From Hymenobacter wooponensis (GTDB taxonomy: Bacteria; Bacteroidota; Bacteroidia; Cytophagales; Hymenobacteraceae), in assembly GCF_004745865.1 (NCBI RefSeq), contig NZ_SRKZ01000006.1:186001-250000 (forward strand): a stretch of DNA of 64,000 nucleotides, in the 5' to 3' direction. The notes under the pieces were generated by a model that saw only the letters and a list, made by a program, of their open reading frames with translations, did not search any database and was not told the DNA's origin. The translations under genes and the position numbers were made by a program. Positions 30,018 to 38,324 of the stretch are shown one piece after another; the stretch's first letter is position 1; the number at the start of each line of letters is the position of its first letter.

Positions 30018-30590
30018 ATGCAGAACCCAGTTTTCCTTCGCCCTACCCTCCTAGCCTTGCTAGCTTCCGCCACCGTTTTCTCGGCTTGTAAGAAAGACAA
30101 CGACGACCCTACCCCCGACGAAGACAACGAGCAAATCACGACGGTAACCTACACGCTGACTCCTCAGGGCGGTGGAACGCCCCTCTCTATTCAGTACCGC
30201 GACCCAGATGGCGACGGCGGTCAGCCGGGCGTTATTACGCCTGCCACGCTAGTGCTAGCACCCAACACCACCTATACCGGTACCCTGGCCCTGCTTGACG
30301 AGACCAAAACCCCAGCGGAAAACACTACGGCTGAGATTCTGGAGAAAGGTGATGAGCACCTGTTCGTCTTTACTCCGAGCAACGTCAACCTGACCGTTAC
30401 GGCCACCGACAAAGACAAGAACAACCTGCCAATAGGCCTTGCCACCCAAGCGGTTACAGGTGCAGCCAATGCTAGCGGCACCACCGGCAGCCTGAAAGTG
30501 GTACTGCGTCACCAGCCCAACTCCAAAAATGGCACGGCCACTCCCGGCAGCACCGATGTGGAAGTTGATTTCCCCACGGCAGTACGCTAA
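30018..30590 (+). CDS. Lipoprotein partner of the TonB receptor
   Basis: A 190-residue lipoprotein (FSACKK) with an acidic tract DNDDPTPDEDNE after the lipidated Cys. A beta-sandwich-like domain follows with TYTLTPQGGGTPLSIQYRD, DPDGDGG, APNTTYTGTLALLDE and VVLRHQP. This family recurs beside metal-type TonB receptors in Bacteroidota; its biochemical role is not established. The 40-nt spacing indicates cotranscription with the receptor. A terminator at 30779 ends this unit. Confidence 0.7.
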   Translation: MQNPVFLRPTLLALLASATVFSACKKDNDDPTPDEDNEQITTVTYTLTPQGGGTPLSIQYRDPDGDGGQPGVITPATLVLAPNTTYTGTLALLDETKTPAENTTAEILEKGDEHLFVFTPSNVNLTVTATDKDKNNLPIGLATQAVTGAANASGTTGSLKVVLRHQPNSKNGTATPGSTDVEVDFPTAVR

Positions 30591-30778
30591 CTGTAAATGA
30601 GTGAGTAGGTAATGAGTGAAGTGGCCTAGAGGGTCCCTACAGCATATGGCCGCGAATTGAAGCCGTGTCTCAACCTTGCTCATTCCTTTCTCTCTCAACT
30701 GCATTAGAAGAGGCTGGCTGCAAACAGCTTCTTCACCAAATTTTTCTCCCTGTTTGGTTGTGGAGAATTTTGGGGAAG

Positions 30779-30812
30779 GCACCGGCCAATGGCTGGTGCT
30801 TTCTTTTGTTTT
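30779..30812 (+). terminator. Terminator between the two receptor units
   Basis: A 9-bp stem GCACCGGCC/GGCTGGTGC (one G-U pair) with an AAT loop, followed by a T-rich run TTTCTTTTGTTTTG. It lies inside the upstream part of the longest receptor frame, which argues for the later start at 30876. Confidence 0.7.
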
Positions 30813-30875
30813 GTGCACTCGTGCAGCCTTTCTACCTCATCCTTCGTTCATTGGCTTCCGCGTAAATTGCCTTCT

Positions 30876-33317
30876 ATGTCTCGACTTCTCCTCACAACCA
30901 GCCTGCTACTGCTAACTGGCGGTGTACTTGCCCAAACTCCTGCTCCTACCTCTACTCGCGCCGCCCGCGTTGCTACAGCGCCCGTACGGGGACGGGTAAC
31001 CGATGCCGCTTCCGGCGACGCTTTGCCAGGCGCCACTGTAGTATTCCCTGACCTGCGCCAGGCCACGTCGGCGGATGCGGAGGGCAATTTTCAGTTTGCC
31101 AACTTACCTAAAGGTCGCTTCCTGATGCAGGTACGCTTTGTGGGCTTCACCACTGTGGCCCGCACCGTAGATACCAGCACCGGGCAGCCACTAGAGGTAG
31201 CCCTTACGCCCGCCGAGACGGAAATTGGGCAGGTAGTGGTAACGGGCGTGTCGGCCAGCACAGAAATGCGCCGCTCCCCTATCCCAACCAGCGTTATTGA
31301 TCAGACGCGCCTGCGCCAGACGGCAGTTACTAATGCCGTGGATGCTATTGCGCACACACCAGGCCTCAACCAGATTACCACGGGCGCGGCCATCAGCAAG
31401 CCCGTTATCCGAGGGCTGAGCTCTAACCGGGTTATCACGCTCAACAACGGCGCGAAGCAGGAAGGCCAGCAGTGGGGCGATGAGCACGGCATTGAGATTG
31501 ACGAGTTCAGCATTGATCGGGCGGAGGTAATTAAAGGTCCCGGCTCCTTGCTCTATGGATCCGATGGCCTAGCCGGTGTCATCAACTTTCTGCCCGCCGA
31601 CCCCGTGGAAGACGGCCGCATCATTGGCTCGGTAGCCGCTAACTACCAGACCAATAATTACCAGCAGGGCTACTCCCTGATGAATGCGGGCAACTTGAAT
31701 GGCTTCAACTGGCAGGTGCGCGGCTCGGGCAAAGTAGCCGCTGACTACCGCAACCGCTACGACGGCCGCGTGTACAACTCCGGCTTCCGGGAGCTAAACA
31801 GCAACGGCTACGTGGGCTTCAACAAAAGCTGGGGCTATTCTCACCTGACATATAATAGCTTCAATCAGATTCTAGGCCTCATTGAGGGTGAGCGAGATTC
31901 TACCTCGGGCCGCTTCCTGCGCACCAACGGCCTCGGCGACACTGAAATAGTAACCGGCCGTGGCTTCTCGGGCTACGGCATTGACGTGCCCCGTCAGCAG
32001 ATAAACCACCTGCGCATTGGCACCGACAACAACTTCATCCTGGGCCAGCACCGGCTTACCCTGAACGTGGGCTGGCAGCAGAACCTGCGCCGGGAATTCG
32101 GCAACCCGCTTGATTACTACGAGAAGTCGTTGTTTTTCCAGCTGCGCACCGTCGACTATGCCGTGCGCTGGTTCCTGCCCGAAATGCAGGGCTGGAACAC
32201 CACATTTGGGGTGAGCGGCATGCAACAGCAAAACCAGAACAAGGGCGTTGAATTCCTGATTCCCGCCTATAAGCTCTTGGACGGCGGCCTGTTTGGCGTC
32301 ACGAAGAAGTCGTTTGGCAAGCTGGATGTGAGTGGTGGCCTACGCTACGATATTCGCCGCATCAACGCCGATCCGTTGTACCTGAATGAAGACGAACAGC
32401 CAGTACCGGCTGGCCAGGGCGAAGCCAAGTTTACGGGCTTCAAAAGCACTTTCCGTAACGTGAGCGGCAGTGTAGGCGGGGCCTACAACATTAATGAGAA
32501 GTGGCTGATTAAAGCCAACGTAGCCCGCGGTTTCCGGGCCCCAAACATTGCCGAGCTCGGCTCGAACGGCGTGCATGAAGGTACCACGCGCTACGAGGTG
32601 GGCGAGCCCAACCTCAAGGCCGAAACCAGCTTCCAGCTGGATGGCGGCGTGAGCTACATCTCCGACCACGTAAGTCTGTCGGTAGATGCTTTTCGCAACC
32701 GCATCAGCAACTACATCTTCCCGCGCCGCATTTCCAACGCCGCTGGCGAAGATTCCATTGCCGTAACCGGCGACCGGCTGTTCCGCTACGGGCAGGGCGA
32801 CGCGCGCCTAGCGGGCGGCGAAATTAGCATTGACCTGCACCCCCACCCCCTCGACTGGCTGCACTTCGAGAACTCCTTCTCCATGGTACGGGCCATTGAA
32901 TATGACCAGCCCGAGGGCCAGAAATACCTGCCCTTCATTCCGGCCGACCGGCTGCAGTCGGAGTTGCGGGTGAACTTTCGGAAAGTGGGCACCACGCGCC
33001 TGCATAACCTGTACGCCCGCGGTGGCGTGGAGCACAACTTCACCCAAAACCGCATCTTCTCCGCCTTCGACACCGAAACCCGCACCCCCGGCTACACGCT
33101 GGTGAATGTGGGCGTGGGCACTGAAGTGACGAATGGCCAAGACAAAACGCTGTTTTCGCTGTATCTGGCAGCCAATAACTTGTTTGATGTGGCCTACCAG
33201 AACCACCTGAGCCGCCTCAAGTATACTGACATAAATTATGCTACCGGCCGGGTGGGCGTGTATAACATGGGCCGCACTATCAGCGTAAAGCTGGTGGTAC
33301 CGCTGAGCTTTAAATAG
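30876..33317 (+). CDS. TonB-dependent receptor (probable metal uptake), second copy
   Basis: An 813-residue receptor from the ATG at 30876. It has a signal peptide ending near VLAQ, then a carboxypeptidase-regulatory-like domain beginning VRGRVTDAASGDALPGATVV. The plug has PVIRGLSSNRVITLNNGAKQ, QQWGDEHGIEID and VIKGPGSLLYGSDGLAGVIN, and the barrel closes with ISVKLVVPLSFK. It is homologous to the receptor at 27569 but divergent, so it is not a recent duplicate. A CDF exporter follows 126 nt downstream. Confidence 0.9.
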   Translation: MSRLLLTTSLLLLTGGVLAQTPAPTSTRAARVATAPVRGRVTDAASGDALPGATVVFPDLRQATSADAEGNFQFANLPKGRFLMQVRFVGFTTVARTVDTSTGQPLEVALTPAETEIGQVVVTGVSASTEMRRSPIPTSVIDQTRLRQTAVTNAVDAIAHTPGLNQITTGAAISKPVIRGLSSNRVITLNNGAKQEGQQWGDEHGIEIDEFSIDRAEVIKGPGSLLYGSDGLAGVINFLPADPVEDGRIIGSVAANYQTNNYQQGYSLMNAGNLNGFNWQVRGSGKVAADYRNRYDGRVYNSGFRELNSNGYVGFNKSWGYSHLTYNSFNQILGLIEGERDSTSGRFLRTNGLGDTEIVTGRGFSGYGIDVPRQQINHLRIGTDNNFILGQHRLTLNVGWQQNLRREFGNPLDYYEKSLFFQLRTVDYAVRWFLPEMQGWNTTFGVSGMQQQNQNKGVEFLIPAYKLLDGGLFGVTKKSFGKLDVSGGLRYDIRRINADPLYLNEDEQPVPAGQGEAKFTGFKSTFRNVSGSVGGAYNINEKWLIKANVARGFRAPNIAELGSNGVHEGTTRYEVGEPNLKAETSFQLDGGVSYISDHVSLSVDAFRNRISNYIFPRRISNAAGEDSIAVTGDRLFRYGQGDARLAGGEISIDLHPHPLDWLHFENSFSMVRAIEYDQPEGQKYLPFIPADRLQSELRVNFRKVGTTRLHNLYARGGVEHNFTQNRIFSAFDTETRTPGYTLVNVGVGTEVTNGQDKTLFSLYLAANNLFDVAYQNHLSRLKYTDINYATGRVGVYNMGRTISVKLVVPLSFK

Positions 33318-33443
33318 TAAGCGGTGCAGTAGAGCGTTACGGCAACTTGAACGAGTGGCCTAGAGCAAGTTGTTTGCTTAGGAATACGGGCAAGCACCTT
33401 CCGAATTTCGCCTGACTTACAACTTCAGCCGTACCTGATTCCT

Positions 33444-34382
33444 ATGGCCCACGACCACCACGGACACGACCACGCTCACCATCACCACGGTCCGCCGGCC
33501 GATGGCAATTTCAGCCAAGCCTTTAAGTGGGGCATTGTGCTGAACCTCGTGTTTGTGGCGGGTGAAGTAGCGGGTGGCCTATGGGCCAACTCGGCGGCGT
33601 TGCTCTCCGATGCGGGCCACAACCTCTCCGATGTGCTCAGCCTAGCTCTAGCCTGGGCGGCTTCTCTGCTGGCCACGCGCCGGCCCACCGAGCGCTACAC
33701 CTACGGCTACAAAGGGGCCACCATTCAGGCGGCCCTGCTAAACGCGGCACTACTATATCTGGCGCTGGGCTTTATCCTTTGGGAGACCATCGACCACCTG
33801 CGCCACCCCGCTCCCGTAAATGGCCCCGTGGTCATGATGCTGGCGGGCTTGGGCATTTTGGTGAATGGCTTCACGGCTTGGCTGTTCCGCCGAGGGCAGA
33901 AGGGCGACGTGAACGTGCGCGGTGCTTACCTGCACATGCTGACGGATATGCTGGTCTCAGTGGGGGTAGTAGTGGGCGGCGCGCTGGTGTATTTTACGGG
34001 GTGGCAGTGGCTTGATCCGGCCATCAGCTTCATTATTCTGGCAGTAGTGGGCGTAAGCTCCTGGGGCTTGCTGCGCGAAACCGTGCAGCTTAGCCTGCAG
34101 GCCGCCCCCGAAAGCATTGATGTGGCCGAAGTACGGCGCTTCCTGCTCTCGCGCCCCGGTGTTACGCAAGTTCACGACCTGCACATCTGGCCCCTGAGCA
34201 CTCGTGACACCGCCCTCACGGCCCACCTGGTGCGCCCCGGCAGTGAAAACGGCAACCTGTTCCTGCGCGACCTGCAGCACGACCTTCAACACGAGTTCAA
34301 CATCAGTCACTCCACAGTGCAGCTAGAGGATGCGCTGCCGCTGATGGGCGCCCACGGCTGTTGCGACGAGCAAGTGGCCTAG
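33444..34382 (+). CDS. Cation diffusion facilitator (Zn/Co/Cd exporter, CzcD/ZitB type)
   Basis: A 312-residue CDF transporter exporting divalent metal in exchange for protons. The His/Asp-rich N-terminus (HDHHGHDHAHHHHG) precedes six helices. The membrane metal site is seen as LSDAGHNLSD in helix 2 and HMLTDMLVS in helix 5. The cytosolic C-terminal domain contains GVTQVHDLHIWPLS. Position after two TonB receptors supports a metal-handling island. The gene ends in GTGGCCTAG, a copy of the genome-wide heptamer that supplies the stop codon. Confidence 0.95.
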   Translation: MAHDHHGHDHAHHHHGPPADGNFSQAFKWGIVLNLVFVAGEVAGGLWANSAALLSDAGHNLSDVLSLALAWAASLLATRRPTERYTYGYKGATIQAALLNAALLYLALGFILWETIDHLRHPAPVNGPVVMMLAGLGILVNGFTAWLFRRGQKGDVNVRGAYLHMLTDMLVSVGVVVGGALVYFTGWQWLDPAISFIILAVVGVSSWGLLRETVQLSLQAAPESIDVAEVRRFLLSRPGVTQVHDLHIWPLSTRDTALTAHLVRPGSENGNLFLRDLQHDLQHEFNISHSTVQLEDALPLMGAHGCCDEQVA

Positions 34383-34449
34383 CACGCCGGGGCTGGAAGA
34401 GAAGAAGAAATTTGCGTAATCTGCATTTCGCAATTCCTTCCCACGTTTC

Positions 34450-35715
34450 ATGCAGCCCACCGCTCCTACTTCTCCTCCCAAAACTGCCCGTCTGTTTAGT
34501 GCCATTGTAGTAGTAGCCGCCCTTGGCTACTTCGTGGATATCTACGACCTGATTCTGTTCAGCATTGTGCGGGTGAAAAGCCTAAACGACCTGGGCATCA
34601 CCGCTAAAGACGCGGTTACTACCCAAGGCCTTTTCCTCATCAACATGCAGATGGGCGGTATGCTGCTCGGCGGTATTCTGTGGGGCATTTTGGGCGATAA
34701 GCGCGGCCGGCTGTCGGTGCTATTCGGCTCTATCCTGATTTACTCCTTGGCCAACATTGCCAACGGCTTCGTGCAAACGCTGGATCAGTATGCTTGGCTG
34801 CGCCTCATTGCGGGCATAGGCCTAGCGGGCGAGCTAGGGGCGGGTATCACGCTAGTTTCAGAAACACTACCCAAGGAAAAGCGCGGCTACGGTACCATGA
34901 TTGTGGCCACCGTGGGTGTTTCGGGGGCCATGCTGGCCTACTGGGTAGGTGAGCGGTTTGGCTGGCGCAATGCCTACTTTGTGGGCGGTGGCCTAGGGTT
35001 GGCGCTACTAGCGCTGCGGGTAGGGGTGTACGAGTCGGGGATGTTTGAGCAGGCCAAGAAGTCGCAAGTAGAGCGCGGGAATTTCTTCGCCCTGTTTACC
35101 AACGGCCCGCGGCTGGTGCGTTACCTCAAATGCCTGCTAATTGGGGTACCACTGTGGTTTGTGGTGGGCATTCTGATTACGCTGGCCCCGGAATTTGGCG
35201 AAGCGCTAGGCCTCACTGGCCCAGTCACGGCTGGCCTAGGAGTGTTCTGGTGCTACTTTGGGCTGGTATTCGGTGACTTTATCAGCGGCAGTCTTAGCCA
35301 GTTGCTCCGCAGCCGCACCCGTGCGCTGCAGCTGTTTCTGGCTTTTTGCGCAGTGATGGTAGGCGTATACTTGTTTGCTTTGCGTGGCGCCTCGCCCACT
35401 GCATTTTACACCGTGTGCTTTATACTCGGTATTTCAGTTGGCTTCTGGGCTCTGTTTGTTACGGTAGCAGCCGAGCAATTTGGCACCAACCTGCGGGCCA
35501 CCGTAGCTACTACGGCGCCTAACTTTGCCCGCGGCTCGGTAGTAGCGCTGGTACCTATCTTTAATGGCGTAGCAGCAGCCCTCAGCACTGCTGATGGTCC
35601 CAACCGCATCAGTAGTGGCGCTATCGTGGGAGGCATCTCACTACTAATAGCTTTTTGGGCTGTGAGCACTTTACCCGAGACTTTTGGTAAGGACTTAGAC
35701 TATGTAGAGGAGTAA
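34450..35715 (+). CDS. MFS transporter (metabolite:H+ symporter type)
   Basis: A 421-residue protein with twelve transmembrane helices. It carries the MFS loop 2-3 signature as GDKRGRLSVLFGS and the loop 4 motif RLIAGIGLAGELGAGITLVSE, as in the sugar/metabolite-proton symporter subgroup. The DIYDLILFSIV segment in helix 1 resembles that subgroup. Substrate cannot be read from sequence. It lies 67 nt after the CDF gene on the same strand and may or may not be cotranscribed. Confidence 0.85.
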   Translation: MQPTAPTSPPKTARLFSAIVVVAALGYFVDIYDLILFSIVRVKSLNDLGITAKDAVTTQGLFLINMQMGGMLLGGILWGILGDKRGRLSVLFGSILIYSLANIANGFVQTLDQYAWLRLIAGIGLAGELGAGITLVSETLPKEKRGYGTMIVATVGVSGAMLAYWVGERFGWRNAYFVGGGLGLALLALRVGVYESGMFEQAKKSQVERGNFFALFTNGPRLVRYLKCLLIGVPLWFVVGILITLAPEFGEALGLTGPVTAGLGVFWCYFGLVFGDFISGSLSQLLRSRTRALQLFLAFCAVMVGVYLFALRGASPTAFYTVCFILGISVGFWALFVTVAAEQFGTNLRATVATTAPNFARGSVVALVPIFNGVAAALSTADGPNRISSGAIVGGISLLIAFWAVSTLPETFGKDLDYVEE

Positions 35716-35786
35716 GCTTGCCAGCAATAAAGCTAAACTATTGCTTTTCAGGAACGTATCAGCAGTGAGCTTTTTCCTCACTACTC

Positions 35787-36164
35787 ATGAAACATTTCCT
35801 ATTAGGCACTGCCTTTGTCTTGGCAGCCCTCGGCAGCCATAGTATTCAAGCACAAGCAGTTGATTCTGCGCAGGTGCGCCTACAGCAACAGCAGCAGCGC
35901 GCCGCTGATGCCAAAGCTACCCTAGAAGCCCAGAAGCAACAAGCTGCCTCATCACGCAGCAGTGTAGACCAGACCAAATCTCAACTCAAGGACCAAGAAA
36001 ACGCTATGCGCGAGCAGAAGCGTCAACTGAAAGAGCAAAAGCTGGAGCTTCGGCGCCAGCAGGATGCCGCTAAGGAAGCCCGTCGTCAAGAAAGCGCAGC
36101 TAAATCAGCCCTGCGCGATGAAAAGCGCAAGGCCCGTGAAGCTAAGAAAGCTTCTAAGATGTAG
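35787..36164 (+). CDS. Exported coiled-coil protein
   Basis: A 125-residue protein with a signal peptide (to about residue 22). The mature part is almost entirely Gln/Lys/Arg/Ala/Glu heptads (QQQQQRAADAKATLEAQKQQ, EQKRQLKEQKLELRRQQD), predicted as one long periplasmic helix or coiled coil. No enzymatic motif. It is monocistronic with a clean terminator at 36200. Function unknown. Confidence 0.65.
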   Translation: MKHFLLGTAFVLAALGSHSIQAQAVDSAQVRLQQQQQRAADAKATLEAQKQQAASSRSSVDQTKSQLKDQENAMREQKRQLKEQKLELRRQQDAAKEARRQESAAKSALRDEKRKAREAKKASKM

Positions 36165-36199
36165 CTTTGCATAGCATTTCCGCTATATGATTACTTAAG

Positions 36200-36225
36200 A
36201 CTCCAGCCTATGGCTGGAGTTTTTT
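36200..36225 (+). terminator. Rho-independent terminator
   Basis: A 9-bp perfect stem ACTCCAGCC/GGCTGGAGT, 3-nt loop, then TTTTTC. It ends the coiled-coil protein gene. Confidence 0.88.
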
Positions 36226-36266
36226 CGTATTTGAGGATACCTGTCTTACTTTCTACTTACCATCCT

Positions 36267-36716
36267 ATGGCCAATCAGCCAACCAAGAATACCCCCATGT
36301 ATTACCCGTGGCACCACTTTGTGCTGCTGCCGGCGCTGCTCATCTTATCGGGCTACAGCATCAGGCGTTACCTAGCCGTGGCCGGCGACGACTCTGAAGA
36401 CTCTCGCTTGTGGTTCACGCTCATGGCCTTGGCAGTTGTGAGCTTTGGTGTACTCGTAATGCTGCGCCAGCACTATGCCCTGCAGCTCCAAGACCGTGTC
36501 ATTCGGCTGGAAGTGCGCCAGCGCTACTTTGAGGTTACCGGCCAGAGCCTTCGCCCGCTTGAAGATCAGCTGACCTTGAAACAGATCCTTTCGCTACGTT
36601 TTGCCGGTGATGCAGAGCTACCCGAGCTAGTGCAGGCGGCCATCCGTGAGAAGCTTGCTCCCAAGGATATTCAGGCTCGCATTCAGGATTTCCACTTCGA
36701 CCACCTGCGGGTCTGA
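36267..36716 (+). CDS. DUF6526-like membrane protein
   Basis: A 149-residue protein starting at the ATG at 36267; the longer frame from 36210 begins inside the terminator. Two transmembrane helices (about residues 17-34 and 50-68) are followed by a soluble helical tail (LRPLEDQLTLKQILSLRFAG, AAIREKLAPKDIQARIQDF). The pattern fits the DUF6526 family of Bacteroidota and Firmicutes; no function is known. Confidence 0.7.
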   Translation: MANQPTKNTPMYYPWHHFVLLPALLILSGYSIRRYLAVAGDDSEDSRLWFTLMALAVVSFGVLVMLRQHYALQLQDRVIRLEVRQRYFEVTGQSLRPLEDQLTLKQILSLRFAGDAELPELVQAAIREKLAPKDIQARIQDFHFDHLRV

Positions 36717-36848
36717 CGCAGAAATACCCGGGGCCGAGAGACTGAAATGGATGGTTGATCGGCGAACTTTGTTGCTTTAATTGTGCTTGTAAGCACTACT
36801 TCTGCTTTTTTACGGGCAACTTAATGGGTTGCCACTTCATACTGCCTC

Positions 36849-37151
36849 ATGATTCTGTACAACGTCACCACCAGCCTCGACCCGGAAATTGCCGACCAGT
36901 GGGTGGCCTACATGCGCGATACGCACATGCCGGAGGTAATGGACACCGGCTTTTTCCTGAAAAGCCAGCTCTGCCGCCTGCTCAACGAAGAGGATGGCGG
37001 CATCACATACGCCTCGCAATATTATTGCGTGAGCCTAGAGCAGCTGGAGGAATATCAGCGGGTAGCAGCCCCGGCCCTCATTCAGGAAATAGAAAAGCAC
37101 TTCGGCGGCCGCTATGCGTCCTTCCGCACTATGCTGGAAGTAGTAGACTAA
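36849..37151 (+). CDS. DUF4286 family protein
   Basis: A 100-residue cytosolic protein opening MILYNVTTSLDPEIADQWV and containing TGFFLKSQLCRLL and YCVSLEQLEEYQRVAAPAL. This is the DUF4286 dimeric alpha/beta-barrel-type fold widespread in Bacteroidota, function unknown. A bidirectional hairpin separates it from the convergent acetyltransferase gene. Confidence 0.85.
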   Translation: MILYNVTTSLDPEIADQWVAYMRDTHMPEVMDTGFFLKSQLCRLLNEEDGGITYASQYYCVSLEQLEEYQRVAAPALIQEIEKHFGGRYASFRTMLEVVD

Positions 37152-37165
37152 CCAAATGCTTCCTC

Positions 37166-37215
37166 TACCAACTAGAAGGGCCCGCTGAGCTATCAGCGGG
37201 CCCTTCTAGTTGGTA
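37166..37215. terminator. Bidirectional terminator, perfect 23-bp stem
   Basis: Arms 37166-37188 and 37193-37215 are exact reverse complements around a GCTA loop, between the convergent DUF4286 and GNAT stops. Confidence 0.85.
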
Positions 37216-37249
37216 CTGGCCTAGCGGCGGCCACAAGACGTGGAAAAGC

Positions 37250-37771
37250 TTATTTCCCCTCCTGCGGCTGCGTTACAATCATTTCCACTGCAGGGTCGCA
37301 GGTGTAGGCCTGTAGCTGCTCCATTGTGAGGTTGCCGTTGTGCCACTCGGGGTCGAGGTTGGCTCCTATTTTTTTGTAGAAGCCAATAGCGGGCTCGTTC
37401 CACTCCAGCACTTGCCACTTCATACGGTTGGCACCGGTATGGCGGGCTTCCGCCACCACGGCATCGAAAAGGCGCTTACCAATGCCGGTGCCGCGCAGCT
37501 CTTCCGTCACCACCAAATCCTCGAGGTAGAGCATCCGACCTTTCCAGGTAGAGTAGGCCGTGTAGTAGAGCGCGATGCCCTGAATCTTACCTTCCTGCTC
37601 GGCCACAAAGAACTTGAAAATGGCATCTGGCCCAAAGCCATCGCGCTGCATGTCTTCCAACGTATTCGTGACTTCATGCGGAGCGCGCTCGTACACGGCC
37701 AGTTCCTGAATGAGGGCCAATACTTGGGGTAAATCGGCCTCCTGGCCTCGGCGGATGGTGATAGTTGACAT
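37250..37771 (-). CDS. GNAT family N-acetyltransferase
   Basis: A 173-residue acetyl-CoA-dependent transferase resembling diamine/spermidine acetyltransferases. The acetyl-CoA loop is seen as ELRGTGIGKRLFDAVVAEA. Upstream strands include LYLEDLVVTEE, and RMKWQVLEWNEPAIGFYKKIGA follows. The C-terminal 25 residues continue past the usual end. The start codon lies only 5 nt after a TACATTTG -7 box, so the transcript may be leaderless. Confidence 0.88.
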   Translation of the reverse strand: MSTITIRRGQEADLPQVLALIQELAVYERAPHEVTNTLEDMQRDGFGPDAIFKFFVAEQEGKIQGIALYYTAYSTWKGRMLYLEDLVVTEELRGTGIGKRLFDAVVAEARHTGANRMKWQVLEWNEPAIGFYKKIGANLDPEWHNGNLTMEQLQAYTCDPAVEMIVTQPQEGK

Positions 37772-37776
37772 AGGTA

Positions 37777-37812
37777 CAAATGTAGTGGCCTAGGCCACTT
37801 TTCATACCTCAA
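37777..37812 (-). promoter_or_regulatory. Promoter of the GNAT gene with an internal palindrome
   Basis: On the minus strand TTG (37812-37810), a 25-nt spacer, TACATTTG (37784-37777). The spacer contains a perfect 16-bp palindrome, AGTGGCCTAGGCCACT (37784-37799). A further copy of its half-site lies at about 37821. The placement between the two promoter elements is operator-like. Confidence 0.45.
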
Positions 37813-37837
37813 CAATTGTTCTAGGCCACTATAAAAC

Positions 37838-37874
37838 GCAAGGCCCCTCCGCCTAGTAGGCAGAGGGGCCTTGC
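37838..37874 (-). terminator. Terminator after the small lipoprotein gene
   Basis: A 16-bp stem with one mismatch (37838-37853 with 37859-37874), followed on the minus strand by GTTTTATAG. It lies 22 nt beyond the stop. Confidence 0.7.
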
Positions 37875-37896
37875 TACAAATAGCCAAGGGCTAGAA

Positions 37897-38130
37897 TTAC
37901 ATTACAGGCTGCATCTTTTTGATGTCCTCCGTTGCGTTAACCGCGTTGATTTCGCGCGTAGCAGGAGTTTCAACTGCTTTTTTGCCACCCGTGGTGTCGG
38001 GAGCAGCCGGAATGGGAGGCAGCGGCTGATCTACAATATCTTCGTCCCGCTTGATATCGGGGTTACTGCAGGAAGTTACGGATAGCGTCATCGAGGCGGC
38101 CAGCAGACCGAACAGGAGCGTTTTTTTCAT
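37897..38130 (-). CDS. Small lipoprotein of unknown function
   Basis: A 77-residue lipoprotein from the ATG at 38130 (MKKTLLFGLLAASM..., lipobox VTSC). The mature chain is short, disordered-looking and rich in Pro, Asp and Thr. The longer frame to 38259 has no coding character. The upstream sequence TATCTTCG (minus strand) is one mismatch from the -7 consensus. Function unknown. Confidence 0.6.
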   Translation of the reverse strand: MKKTLLFGLLAASMTLSVTSCSNPDIKRDEDIVDQPLPPIPAAPDTTGGKKAVETPATREINAVNATEDIKKMQPVM

Positions 38131-38240
38131 ATCTGAATGCAAAAGAACAGAGGCAATTACGCGAGTTGCGGCCGCGAAGATACGGGTTGATGCGTTGATT
38201 GTTGATGTGTTAGGTGTTGATTGTTGCTGGTAGAGGTTTG

Positions 38241-38289
38241 TTGTTGGAGGGTGTTGCACCCATCAGGCTAGGCCTGTTCCCTCCAACAA
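38241..38289 (-). terminator. Hairpin downstream of the peptidase gene
   Basis: An 11-bp perfect stem TTGTTGGAGGG/CCCTCCAACAA with a 27-nt loop that itself contains an inner CAGGCTAGGCCTG near-palindrome. It lies 35 nt beyond the peptidase stop. No strong T-run. Confidence 0.5.
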
Positions 38290-38324
38290 TCAGTCATTTC
38301 AAGCTATAATCAACCGTTTAAGTA

